This document shows positions 48,684-60,072 of a stretch of 64,000 bases of DNA, one piece after another. Below the pieces are notes generated by a model, which saw only the letters and a program-made list of their open reading frames with translations, was not told the origin of the DNA and did no database searches. Both the position numbers and the translations under genes were made by a program. Where the stretch lies: contig NW_027192221.1 in assembly GCF_041956535.1 (NCBI RefSeq), positions 85,271 through 149,270 on the forward strand, written 5' to 3'. Positions within the stretch are counted from its first letter, which is position 1, and each line of letters starts with the position of its first letter. This stretch comes from Calcarisporiella thermophila CBS 279.70 (Eukaryota; Calcarisporiellomycota).

Positions 48684-49472
48684 TTACCACGAGGGGACCG
48701 TTTGGTACCAGCCAAACTTTTGTTGTTCATACATTTGCACGGGATGCAACGGAAATGCCCCATTGGGAGTATTGACACAGAAATAGGGTTGCTGTTGGGC
48801 GACGCCCGTGTTGAAATCAAACGAGTACCGCGGAGTGACCGGTAGCCACATGGAGGGGGATGGTGAGCGACCAGTTGAGGCTGAGGAGGGCGACGAGCGT
48901 TCCAAAGTCTGCGGCTGCTGTTGTAGCTGAGGGTGGTGCTGCGGCTGGGAATGGGGTTGTGCGGCGGCTTGGACTTGACTTTGTAAAGAGAATGGTTCAT
49001 GGGTGCGCTGATGACGAATAAGCGTTGTTCGCCGGGTGAACTGCTTCCCGCACCTTGGGAAATGGCAAGCGTAGGGCTTCAAACCAGTGTGGGTTCTCCG
49101 ATGGCGGGCAAGCGAACTCGAGTCTGAGAAGCTTCTACCGCAACCGGGATGCTCGCAAGTATGCGGCTGCTCGCCCGTATGGGTGCGCAGATGCACGGTG
49201 AGAGCACTTCGCTGAATAAATCGTTTGCCGCAACCGGGCCACTGGCACCCAAACGGCCGCTCGCCCGTGTGGATTCTCTGGTGTCTTATGAGGTCCGAGC
49301 GGCGCACAAAAGCCTTTCCGCACTCGGCAAAGGCGCAGATGTAGGGACGGTCTCCTGTTGTGACAGCGGCGGGAGAGAGCCCTAGACGCTGGTGGGAGGC
49401 CGCCATGGCGGCAAGCGTTACGAGAGACTGGCGACTGTCATTCGGGTTGTTAAGTATACTCTGAATGTCCAT
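48684..49472 (-). CDS. C2H2 transcription factor with four tandem fingers (paralogue B)
   Basis: 262-residue protein starting [13 protein letters not shown]. Fingers begin near residue 43: [58 protein letters not shown] and [19 protein letters not shown]. Linkers follow the TGE(R/K)P type in two places. A Gln/His-rich stretch and an aromatic-rich C-terminus follow. The match to the 42408-43199 factor runs through all four fingers and the first residues, so the two are paralogues about 5.5 kb apart on opposite strands. The N-terminal half is shorter here and the C-terminal half longer. DNA target unknown; this strand converges with FMC1. Confidence 0.9.
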   Translation of the reverse strand: MDIQSILNNPNDSRQSLVTLAAMAASHQRLGLSPAAVTTGDRPYICAFAECGKAFVRRSDLIRHQRIHTGERPFGCQWPGCGKRFIQRSALTVHLRTHTGEQPHTCEHPGCGRSFSDSSSLARHRRTHTGLKPYACHFPRCGKQFTRRTTLIRHQRTHEPFSLQSQVQAAAQPHSQPQHHPQLQQQPQTLERSSPSSASTGRSPSPSMWLPVTPRYSFDFNTGVAQQQPYFCVNTPNGAFPLHPVQMYEQQKFGWYQTVPSW

Positions 49473-51746
49473 CACACTACGGAAAGAAGCTGTATATATA
49501 TATACAAAGAAAAAAAAAAAGAAAGAAAAAAGAGAGGGAAAAGGAAGAAAACGATGCAACCTCTCAGTCACAGAAAGCGTGCGTATAAGTTGAGGTGTAT
49601 GACTACAATTCCAGAAGATGAAGGTTGGAAACTATTTTCAGAGAAAAAACGGGGGAGTGCGGCCGAAGGAATAAGGGTTATTTATAAGAATGTAAGACCA
49701 CCACGAAGTGATGGATAAGGAGAGTATAATCAAGTGAATCTCTACCTATGATCACCCGCTTTTTTGTTTTCCTTGCAACGCACGGGGAATGGGCGTTTAA
49801 GGTCAGCGTTACACCGATAAGCTCTATTTGACATGTGTCACTTTATAATGGGAGATGTCCCTGTGGGTGTGAGCGCTTGCAATTTTCCTTGTAGTTAGAT
49901 CGGAGAGGGAGGCCAGATCACATTCCACAAGCCGCAAAGGGGGGGAGGGAATCGACGCGCGGAGGAAATCAAGCGGGCATCCAAGCGACGGAGCTGGCAT
50001 GCTTGCTGAGAAAAATAGTTTAGATAAGGAGGCATCATATTATCCGAAACTCACACAGAATTAATAATGAATACTAGGTGCCAAACTGGTTTCACGCACT
50101 GGGACATCTCAAACTAAATTCATTATCTAAGCATTTTCCGATGAACAGATTTTACGATATTTTCAGGCACCATTTCGTGAGAACGGGCCAGGTGGCAAAC
50201 ACATGATTCCGTCTGGAATTTGCGGGCGCAATGCACCAAGCTTGACTTTGGCAGCGGACGGTCCTTGTCTTTGGCATCGGTCAGGTGAACTGGTCCATGT
50301 GCTTTCTTTTTAAAGTGGTTTCATTGACCATATAGGGCCCTCTCCCTTGTTGGTGGAATACACGCAAGATTCATTTCGCTGTCATTTATTCTGTTTTTTT
50401 GCGGGTCTAATCTCAATTTGGCCCTGCGGTGCGAGTTCGGAGGGCAGGCGAAATGAGTCTGCCGTGCTGGGAGTCTCTCGACGCTCGCCAATTGTTTGCT
50501 GCCATTTTGCTTTCGGACTGTGTTCTTGGAACAGTCGAGTGTTGAACACCTTGCGACAAGCTGACCCTCAGCAATATGGTAATAAGATTGACTTCTGGAA
50601 TCCTGGGAGGTTGCACCACCTTATTAGAATGACACCGGCCTCGAACGATATTCTGAAATATTCCAAAATGGTACCCCGCAAACATGGAGCCGCATTTAAT
50701 TTTTGCAAGCGACACCCCGGTTATTCCTCTCTCGAAGTCAATGGAGGTGTATACTACCGGAGTTTCGTTTAGATTGGCGCTTGACAGCTAGTTCCCCTAT
50801 TATTTTGAGACAAAGGATATCGACAGTAGTTTGACCCCGTTCCGAAGTAGAGGCTAGGAAAAGATACTATTCATAAGGTTGGTCTCTAATCCGCGCCTCT
50901 ATTAATACGGCTTGATCACTGACTTTTTCTATTAATATATAATAGATCCCCCGCTGGAGTAAGTAATTAATAGAATATGCGTTGGTTCACACAAGTATCT
51001 CAGAAGTAAATGGAAATAGAATGGAGAGAGGGAGCGATTTGTGACCACTGAAAAAAAAGGTAAAAATCGTTGATTTTTTTTCTTTTTTAGACAACCATGG
51101 AGAATTCTGGTAGCCACAACACAAATACCCCGCTTTAATATACGCCCCAACTTGATGCGTTTGGATTCTTCAAGGACGATGGGGTACACCTCCAGGCACT
51201 TTCTCTCCGCTCCTTATATGGTCCGACTAAGTGGATTCATTTTTTATTAAGTTTTTATTAGTCAGAATATTGGGGCGTCTGAAATAAACCATTACTTGCC
51301 CTTGATAACTCTGACGCGCGACCTTGATTGCACCAAAATGAGTTTTACTAATGTTGTATTAACCGTTAAGCAGAGGGAGTGTAGACTTCAGTGCGATAGT
51401 TGTGGTTAAGGATCCTTTGAATGATACTAGAAATTTCCCCAAGCTCACGCATCAGCTCTCGCGGAGTATAACTAATGGCTGCTTAGCTGGGCGGTTTTCT
51501 TTTATTATATTTTTTTTTTGCGACGACTCTAACAAAGCATACAGCATAATATAATACACTACAATCTAGTGATAATACTGTAGATCATATTCAGCTTCAT
51601 TTACTTAAAATGCTGGTATTATTTTAACACAGCTCGCTTGAGAAACTATAAAGGGCTCAAATGGCGTAAAAATAAACGCAAACTAACAAGGTTGAATTTG
51701 TACTAGCTTCTGACACTATCACAAAAAGAGTGGAACAAGGAAGTAA
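49473..51746. other. long intergenic region
   Basis: About 2.3 kb. A TATA-like TATAAA (minus strand, 49681-49686) lies about 210 bp upstream of the C2H2 start. A 141-codon frame at 50347-50772 shows no domain. An AT-rich palindrome occurs near 50931-50947. No gene is called. Confidence 0.4.
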
Positions 51747-52625
51747 TCAAGGCAACACCGTTTTCCTGTACTTTTTTGCGATCCAAACTTCCACTGCGAT
51801 ACCGTGGAGGATCATGGCAATAAAGCTTGCAGACCCGGCAAAGGTCACCCCTGTCAAACTGCCTGTGACCGGAACGGCTATCGCACTTACGCCTTTGGGG
51901 CAAGCAGAGTCCGGGAGATCTTCGCACCTTAATGCTTCGTAGAACTTCTGCGCGCCTGACTCATGAATTGAATCAAGCATGGGAAAAACAATGGCAATAA
52001 TAACCCGCACAGAAAGGATGGAGGAGGCTAGGACCATGGCGCGTAGCATCCACTCACGATGGCGTTGGATACGCTTGCGGCGGATATTGATGTATCCCAT
52101 GATCATGCTGAACACAACGGCCGTGCCAGCGACAACATTGACTGCCTGAGTATTTATTGTGAAGGCATAGCCATACCGGACAAGAATTCCGGCCCCCACG
52201 AGACCCAATGTCATAAACAAGAACCATGCTCGTCCCGCCCACCGGTGGTACGAGATACAGCGTTTGCGTATGGCCGGGATAAACTGGAAAAAGGCCAAGA
52301 CTGCGGCCGGCAGGGCCCCTGCCAGGTGCAACTGCATCCCGATCACCATTAACGAGGATCGATCGAGTGGTTTAGGCCCAAATATGCCACGACTCCATAC
52401 CACCATTGGATCGTAATACTCCATGCGGGCCAATGCAAACCCCATAAATGCGCCTGCAAATACAAACCACAACGATGCCGTCAGTAAAGAGTCAAACCCG
52501 AGAAATGTGACGATCTTGCTGCGCCAACTGTCGCTTTTCATGGTGGGGTTTGGGGGTGGGTCGAGGGGAACGACGACCGTCTCTAAAGCGTCGGAGGAGT
52601 TGATATTTTTCGGAGCGGCTTCCAT
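51747..52625 (-). CDS. DUF2306 family membrane protein
   Basis: 292-residue intronless protein with about seven hydrophobic segments. The family pattern is visible: LHLAGALPAAVLAFFQFIP, YHRWAGRAWFLFMTLG (conserved His-Arg-Trp) near residue 125, and MGYINIRRKRIQRHREWMLR near residue 185. DUF2306 proteins are predicted integral membrane proteins of unknown role; histidines in HRW and HREW suggest a bound cofactor, but this is inference. The lack of introns in a window where most genes are spliced is mildly unusual and could reflect retrogene or transfer history. Confidence 0.88.
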   Translation of the reverse strand: MEAAPKNINSSDALETVVVPLDPPPNPTMKSDSWRSKIVTFLGFDSLLTASLWFVFAGAFMGFALARMEYYDPMVVWSRGIFGPKPLDRSSLMVIGMQLHLAGALPAAVLAFFQFIPAIRKRCISYHRWAGRAWFLFMTLGLVGAGILVRYGYAFTINTQAVNVVAGTAVVFSMIMGYINIRRKRIQRHREWMLRAMVLASSILSVRVIIAIVFPMLDSIHESGAQKFYEALRCEDLPDSACPKGVSAIAVPVTGSLTGVTFAGSASFIAMILHGIAVEVWIAKKYRKTVLP

Positions 52626-54868
52626 GGGTATTCAATTACTGAAGAGATGAAAGAAGGATACGGACTTTTGAGCAGTACATATAACTTGAATATGCCAAGT
52701 GTTCATAGTAAGCAGCGTTCAATTTGACAAAAATCCTTGGCAACTGATCATAGTGTACATATTACTTCGAAATTGATTAGAGTTTAAAAACTGTGGCGAA
52801 TAGGCCCATTCTGCTTAAATTGCTTCGCAATCTTGGCTAATTTTTTCTAAGATTTCCTAAAGATTTACCAGTCATCAGGACAACTCATACACTGTGGTGA
52901 GTCTCTAGCTAAAACTAGGTTACACTAAACAGAGCTCTCCTTGGATTTTTTGGTGTGGTGGCCTAAAGATATAGCCGAAGATGAAATGGTCAAAATATCT
53001 AACCCAACTTCAGCAATGCCCAGCAATGTTGGTGATCTAAATATAAAAATTATGGCTTTCTAGAAGATCGTACAGCGACCCTTGGCCGCCCTTACAACTA
53101 TCCCTCTCAGAAATTTCCCCGTTCCCCCTCCCCCCCCTTAATTACTCTCTCTCATGACGATTGGTGAGGAAGATGGGAATAGCCGGAGCTGGACCAAATT
53201 GAATTCCTCCACAGCTGTTAATACATCATATAATAAATAAATAAATAAAATGGTGTGAGGATTTAATTTCATTATCATAGTATTCTGTGAGTCAACATGA
53301 GTTCTTTTATGCTAGCATTATGGTAGTAACCTCTAATTGCAATGGCTATTGAAAACCCATTCGCAGTGACAAAGTGGTTGTAAGAATTGGGTATCAAGAT
53401 AGATAAATGTTATCTTTTTTATGACTAGCCGACGGTAATACTTTGATATAAAGGGGTCTTTATATGAGCAGCAAAAGTAACATCTGCTAATTCGTGCGTT
53501 GCCGCTGAAGCCCTGTAACGGCATCCACCTGGCAGCCAAGAGGCAGGGCAAGCAGATCGACGCGTCACGGCGCCTTGTTAAATGGCCAATGGCTCGCATT
53601 ATGAAGGGTATAAAGAGTCGCGCAGAAAAGATGGTCGAAGAGTGGGCCACAGCTAGGCTATGTGGCGCCGAGATCTTGAGAAATTGGGAGTATGCTGGTC
53701 AATCCAGAATTCCAACGTTTGATAGGAAGCTTGGTATACTACATTTTCATTTTCTGTTCTACCAGAATAGGCTGATGATTGCGCAAGGGTGTACAATGAG
53801 TTGATGCAAACACGTTCTCATTTACAGACTTGGTTTTAGACAGAGCAGATAGAAGTCCAACCGGAAAAACGATGTTGAGGTGGTCGAGGTTGTGGGTGTG
53901 AAACAATGGTTCAAGCCTGGCACTGATAGATCTGAGCTGCCAATTTAAAAGCCTAAAGCGGGATGGACTCCCAAAATTAGATCGATTCAATAGTGAAGCT
54001 TCATAAAATACGAGATAAAGTGACTCAAGAAGTCAGTCACGACGGCCAATTAACCCAGTAGCGCATTCGAATCTGAGTTGAGTTTTACCTTTAGATTGAG
54101 ACATGTTAACCATTTTTCATTTAATTTTTTTCAATGTAACGACAAGCGCTAGCAAATCTGATCCCGGAGAGTATCATGACAACTCGGCTGCCGTTTATCT
54201 CTGATACTTGAAGGCACGCCTTTATTCGCATTGCCGAATATCCCGGTCCGAGCGGAGTCCCAATTATAACCCTTGAATTCCGTTGCGATCGAATTGGCAA
54301 GGATTTGAGCTAACACTTTAGTTATGAGGCATTAACTTGTCTTCTGGTAATCTGAGCGCCAGTGTAAATTCTAAATCATGCCCTCTGAATTGAACCACTC
54401 CACTTGTTCTATTATGGCAAAGATCCCAGGATGCAGTGGTAGTGTGCTAGTCTCGGAGATTAATTTCATTCGCGTATGACTAGCAATTGTAAGGCAATAG
54501 AAAGATGGCACCATTTTAATTGATCTTTAGCACTAGAAACTCTCCTCTCCGCCTTGACGACAACTTGGAAGGTGCTTTTGGCACGTCGAGCCCACCATTT
54601 TTGCTTCATGAACCCCTAGATACGTTAGGGATATATCGAGGATAATGGGAATGACTGAACCTTTTTATCATTATGACTATCTGTGCTATCGAAATATTTC
54701 CAGATTTCTCCGGATGCTGACCTTGGTCCAACTGAAACAGAGATAGCTTGCGCATGTGACTGCCATCTTATATAGAGATTCTCTTTTTGAGATTTTCAAT
54801 TTTAACACCTATCTTATTTTATGATCATTTCAGCCCAAATAGTTTTATTCTGACCATTTTGATTAATT
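52626..54868. other. long intergenic region
   Basis: About 2.2 kb. Contains an AAAT microsatellite near 53231-53249 and a C tract near 53134-53141. A basic 101-codon frame at 53499-53804 (+) has no recognised domain and no clear partner exons, so it is not called. Confidence 0.4.
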
Positions 54869-55953
54869 ATGGCAACGTCCTACAAGCATAAACCCCCTCT
54901 GACTCACCCCTCCGCAGCCGAGCTCGAAGATTCTGAATCTTCCTCCGATCAGGGGTGGATTATCCCGCGTCATTCAGATAGCATTTCGAGGCGCGAAGCT
55001 AGAACAAGTGGCAGCGACGAGGACTGGCATGTTCTCTCTCCCCATCCCACCATCTCAGCAGAATCTACTGGATCTTCCATCGGTGCACATGGGATCGGGA
55101 TAGAGACGGAGAGCGAGGTGGAGAAAGAGGGAGAGGGTCTATGGAGCTCGCTGCCCGTTCACGATGGAACAGGGCGATTTGTGGCCAAAAGCGAACCGAG
55201 CGTGGATGAAGGGGATACAAATGTGGGTGAATTGTCCTTAGAGATGCTACAGAAAGAAATGAAGTTAGAGAATGCCAACGTGGAGAGAAACGAAGGGGAA
55301 AGCAGCGACAGAACAGGTCTGCTGGAGAGGCTTAGAATGACGCTATCCATGTTTTGGAGAGGACTTTATTTGGGTGAATTTATGGAGAATTCAGTAAGGA
55401 TCATTATTCTACTTTGCGCAAGTACGTGTTCGATGAACTCACGTGTGGCTCTTTGTGTTTTCTATAGGAAATGCTGTCGCATGCTGACCGCAGATCTTCC
55501 ATGGAGGATATTCTCCGCCTCCACCGACGTGCAATCACGACCTCCGCTTTCCCCCCTTCTTTTGACGCCTATACATCCGCCTCTCCCTTTTCTCAATACG
55601 CTTCTTCTCGTGGGGGTCGCTTCATATCTGAACAACGCTGGCGACAGTTGCTCAAAGACCCACGCAATTTACCCATCATCCTTTTGCGAACGGTCTGTGA
55701 GGCACTTGGAAGCGTTGGAGAGTATCTGATCGAACAGGATATGATTGTGGCCGAAATACTGGCCCAGATTGGCGAGGAACGAGGCGTGGTGGAAAGCAAC
55801 GATGGGTTAGATGAAGAGGAGGATTGGTGGAGGCCACCCTCCCAGCAACCGCTCCGGCGTACCCGGAGCGAATGTGCCATGGAGCGCAGACGTCGGCGTT
55901 TGCAGCTAGAAGGAGAGGAGTGGGGCAAGAGTAGCGAGGAAATAACTGCATAG
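54869..55953 (+). CDS. acidic protein with W-x-x-L motif, unknown
   Basis: 336-residue protein from exons 54869-55393 and 55468-55953; the splice gives FMENSEMLSHADRR. The N-terminal ~165 residues are acidic and Ser-rich. They contain SDEDWHVLSP, which fits the acidic-W-x-x-L form of an Atg8/LC3-interacting motif, and a related DQGWIIPRH. The second half is helical: LRMTLSMFWRGLYLGEFMEN, SMEDILRLHRR, and YLIEQDMIVAEILAQIGEER. There is no clear membrane segment. A basic tail (RRTRSECAMERRRRRLQ) ends the protein. Family not recognised; a role in autophagy is a hypothesis only. Confidence 0.7.
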
Positions 55954-56997
55954 AGCTAGATGGTTTCACGAATCGATTCCTTGGTTTGACTTCGTTTCTG
56001 GTGTTTCTTGCATCCTTCCTTTCCACGAGTTTAAATTTTGCTTTCTAAACATATGTATTTGTTCATACCTTGAACGGTATTTTTACAGTTTATTATTTAC
56101 AGCTCTTTTAGAGATCTCCATCCTTTCGGTTGTTCTTCCTTACGATTTTGTGTTTGGCCTTGCTGCCCCTCCACCCTTTTGCTCGATTACTTTTCTACAA
56201 GATCTCTTCTTTTTTCAATTTTCATTCCGCTCTCCCTAAAATAAATTCAAAGCGAACCGAAGCCCCCTCTCAGTATAGATTAGCCCTCTTCCCTCTATTC
56301 GGCTCCATGGTGGAATCGATCTCCACGGCGAGACGAGGCAGACTTTTCATAGCTTCGGCTAACTGACACATTGGCCTGTGCGTCAGAATATTCACATGTT
56401 GGTTACTTGTAAAAAATTTACCGATATTAATAACTGGATTTCATTGAACTTGTCACCTCTCATTGTGCCAGCTTAGAGGGATTGCACCTTCCGCTAAGCC
56501 TCTTGTTTCTAAGCCGGGGACAATCTTGTCTAGTCAGGCATTATGTTGGTTGCAAGCAGGGAACGAAATCATGTCAGCCCCTAGAAAAGACGTCAAATAA
56601 TTCATCGGGCCAGCCAATTCATCCAGCAATATACAAAAAGGGTGGATATTGATGAGCAACATCACTGTAGCCCAACTTACCTTGTTTGTTGCACCTTGAA
56701 ATGCGATATTAGCTACAATCAATATTAAGGGTCCAAATCAATGCATTTATGCAAATGTCGAAGATGTTTCTAGTGAGACTATGCTTAGGTTTTAAAGAGA
56801 AATTTATCGTAAATCATGTTTCATGATGTCAACTGTCATGGTAAAGCATGCTTCTTGGAAAAAAAAAAAAAGGCTACAATTTTTCCTTATATTACTAAGT
56901 CAGATGGCCGCAAATACTTATAGAAAGGTAGGACTCTCTATTGGAATTCGATGGTTGGAAATCTCAATGGTTTTTTTGTTAATTCTATGAAGTGAAT
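55954..56997. other. intergenic region
   Basis: 3' flank of the acidic-protein gene and promoter of the first dehydrogenase. T- and AT-rich; a 12-base A run lies near 56860-56871. No gene is recognised. Confidence 0.45.
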
Positions 56998-58106
56998 ATG
57001 AACTTTTCATACAATCTTAGAGACTGGGGGCAATTTCTGCTGGGGCCGTTTCGGCAATATTATATAGACATGCTCTACCTCCTCTATGTGGAGCCATCGT
57101 GCATGATTGGCAAGACGGTACTCATTACAGGAGGACATAGCGGTGAGTTTGCAATACGATTCTATCTTTCCCCATCTGCTTCCAATGTTTAACCAACTTT
57201 GACCTCCCTCTTGGTGCAATAGGAATCGGCTACGAGACTTCTCGCATGATTGCAGAGATGGAGGCGAATGTCATAATTGCCTACCACAAGGGAAGGGATG
57301 GGGTGGCGAAAAAAGCGGTGCAAGAGCTCCAGGAGAGAACGGGAAACAAGCAAATTGAGGCGTGGCCTGTTGAGATGGCTTCTCTCCAGTCTGTTCGCAA
57401 ACTTGCCGAGCGCTTCCTGGCCACCAACAAGCCCCTCGACGTGCTTATCAACAACATCGGGGGGGCAAATTCTTCGGAGACCATAACGGAGGATGGACAC
57501 GAATACACACTCCAAGTGAACTATTTATCGCTCTTCCTTCTAACGGAACTTCTGCGACCGGCCCTTGTCAAAGCCAGCGCACCCAGGGTTGTCAATGTGG
57601 TCTCCGTGGCCCACTACATTGGCCATGTAAACTTAAGGAAGTTGAACGGCGGCTGGTTCTATCATCCCCTTATTGCCTATGGGAATGCGAAGCTGATGTG
57701 CATGCTTTATACCATGGAGCTGTCAAGGCGGCTTCAACGGGAGAACCCGGTAAGCTTTCAATCTGGGCAGAAGGGGGTGATTGAATGCTAACCCTTGCAT
57801 GTTGAATCATAGAGAGCAGCTGTCCATGCTCTCCATCCGGGGATAGTCAAATCCAACTTTTGGCACCAGGTGTGTAATGAATTTCGCTGCCCATTTTTCA
57901 GGGCCTATTTTCAGCTCAGCATTCGTACGTTCCAAGAAGGAGCCATGACGACGGTGCATGTGGCCGTGAGCGATGAGGCTGGAAGTTGTACGGGAAAATA
58001 TTGGAATGATTCCAGGATTGCAACGCCGAGTGCACTTGCCTATGATGAGGCATTGGCGATCCATTTGTGGGATTACACAGAGAAAGTGTTGGGATATCCG
58101 AAGTAG
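56998..58106 (+). CDS. short-chain dehydrogenase/reductase, tandem copy A
   Basis: 321-residue NAD(P)-dependent oxidoreductase from exons 56998-57142, 57223-57749 and 57813-58106. Motifs: cofactor loop TGGHSGIG (split by the first intron), NNIGG, a Ser in VVSVAHY and catalytic YGNAK. An N-terminal hydrophobic patch (YYIDMLYLLYVEP) may tether it to membrane, as in retinol dehydrogenase-like SDRs. The start is the ATG at 56998. Exons 2 and 3 have exactly the same lengths as in copy B (527 and 294 nt). Substrate unknown. A poly-C tract begins about 12 bp past the stop. Confidence 0.92.
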
Positions 58107-58745
58107 GTTCTGTGGTTCCCCCCCCCCCTCCCCTCGGATAAGAAGTTCATACAAAACGCGTGGAAACGCTTTGTGTATCCATCCAATATATATTTATTTA
58201 ATAAAGATCGAGCTGCCTTGTATCGAATTTATTTATCATCAGGCGTATCTTCAGCAAGCTCCTCTCCCTCAAGCCCAGACTTGGCCGAGCCTTGGACTAG
58301 GCCAATGAATACGAGAGGCCGCGCCTCAGGGAGAATACAATGAAAATCGTTAGCCTCTCAAGACGGCTAAATAAGTAGAGTCAAGGGATAGGCGAGATAA
58401 CTCTATTCATCTCGTTAAGCGGGTGAGCTCAAGTGGCCGAAGCTTGGATGCTAAATACAAGCTTGACTTAAGAGATTACTGTTATTATGTATCCACAAGC
58501 CATGGGAATATATAAGGGTGAGTTCTGTGCAAGAAAGTCTATTAGAAAATCTAGATAACCAAGGCAGACAACGCGCGTCCTATCGGCTGATTTATGATCC
58601 CGTCCGTCAAATCACAAATTGTGGAGAAAATAGAATATAAAATTTAAAATGAAAGGAAAATTTGCTCGTGAAAAAAAAAAAGCCGAAGGAGCAACTTGAA
58701 ATTTTTGGCTCGAGGAACGAATAATCAACCATTCTTTCTATCAGG
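58107..58745. other. intergenic region between tandem SDR genes
   Basis: C tract near 58118-58127 just after copy A, then A/T-rich sequence leading to copy B. A poly-A stretch lies near 58670-58681. No gene is recognised. Confidence 0.45.
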
Positions 58746-59874
58746 ATGAGCAGTCTATATAATTTCGTAAAAGGCTGGAGTGTTGTCGTATTCGATCCCG
58801 TAATACAATTGCTCCACGACAAGTTCTCCTCCGCTATGCATGTTGAACCTGTCAGCATGCATGGCAAGACAGTGCTCATTACGGGTGGTCACAGCGGTGG
58901 GCATGCAACTTTACTCTCTCCTTTATGTCACCAACTATTAAACATTCCCCTTCCCCTCCCCCTCCCCCGAATTCCCTCTTTTGGCGAATAGGAATCGGCT
59001 ACGAGACTTCTCGCATGATTGCAGAGATGGAGGCGAATGTCATAATTGCCTACCACAAGGGAAGAGATGAGGTGGCGAAAAGAGTGGTGCAAGAGCTCCA
59101 AGAGAGAACGGGAAACAAGCAAATCGAGGCGTGGCCTGTTGAGATGGCTTCTCTCCAGTCTGTTCGCGAACTCGCCGAGCGCTTCCTGGCCACCAACAAG
59201 CCCCTCGACGTGCTTATCAACAACATCGGGGGGACCAGCTCGTCGAAGATCATCAGCGAGGATGGATATGAATACACATTCCAAATTAATTATCTATCGC
59301 TCTTTCTGCTAACAGAGCTTCTGCGGCCGGCCCTTGTCAAAGCCAGCGCGCCCAGGGTCGTCAATGTAGCCTCGGTGGTTCACTATATTGGCCATGTGAA
59401 CTTTAAGAATTTTAACAGTGACTGGTTCTATCATCCCCTGATTGCCTATGGGAATGCGAAGCTGATGTGCATGCTTTATACCATGGAGCTGTCGAAGCGG
59501 CTTCAACGCGAGAACCCGGTAAGCTTTTCACCGGGGTCGAGGGAGGGATCGAGTGCTAACCATGGTTCACGTCACTGTAGAACGCCGTGGTCCATGCCCT
59601 CCACCCAGGGGTCGTCAAAACCAACATATGGAAGAAAGACTACCCCATGATAGTCCGGGTGCTCATTTTCTTTTATCTCGGCTTGGCCTTCCGCAATTTG
59701 GTCCAGGGAGCCATGACGACGGTGCATGTGGCCGTGAGCGAGGAGGCCGGAAGTTGCACGGGAAAGTTCTGGGAGTCGTGTCGGCTCACTAAACCAAGTG
59801 CGCGTGCTTGCGATGAGAAGCTGGCCGCAGAGCTGTGGGAGCGCACGGAGCACATGTTGGGGCTGGATCGTTAG
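58746..59874 (+). CDS. short-chain dehydrogenase/reductase, tandem copy B
   Basis: 323-residue SDR from exons 58746-58896, 58992-59518 and 59581-59874. Motifs as in copy A: TGGHSGIG, NNIGG, Ser in VASVVHY and YGNAK. The segment after the SGIG splice is almost the same as copy A, while exon 1 shares little beyond HGKTVLITGGHSG-like residues, and the part between HPGVVK and GAMTTV differs strongly. The C-terminal AMTTVHVAVS is shared. Same direction as copy A, 640 bp apart, so a tandem duplication with later homogenisation is likely. Substrate unknown. Confidence 0.92.
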
Positions 59875-60020
59875 ACCTGTGTACCCTCCTTTGGATTTTC
59901 GTTTTACTTATTATTGCGCATGAAAAGATGGATGATGCTGAGGATGGCTGTATTAGTGTACTACACCATTAATTTATTACAGTATTTACTATAAGGAAAA
60001 GCAAGAATCAGAAAGATGTG

Positions 60021-60047
60021 TTGTTGTTGTTGTTGTTGTTGTTGTTG
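60021..60047. repeat. (TTG)n microsatellite
   Basis: About nine TTG units between the convergent 3' ends of SDR copy B and SNRNP25. On the SNRNP25 strand this would be CAA repeats in or near its 3' UTR. Confidence 0.9.
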
Positions 60048-60072
60048 TAGGCGGTAGAGATGGCCGCTGGCG

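Noticed and set aside
50347-50772. 141-codon plus-strand frame
   Set aside because: No domain or conserved motif, and nothing in flanking sequence supports it.
52645-52660. GTATCCTTC on the minus strand before the DUF2306 start
   Set aside because: Any intron ending before the ATG would be far too short; coincidental match to a U12 donor.
53499-53804. 101-codon basic frame
   Set aside because: No recognised family and no splice partners; could be decayed sequence.
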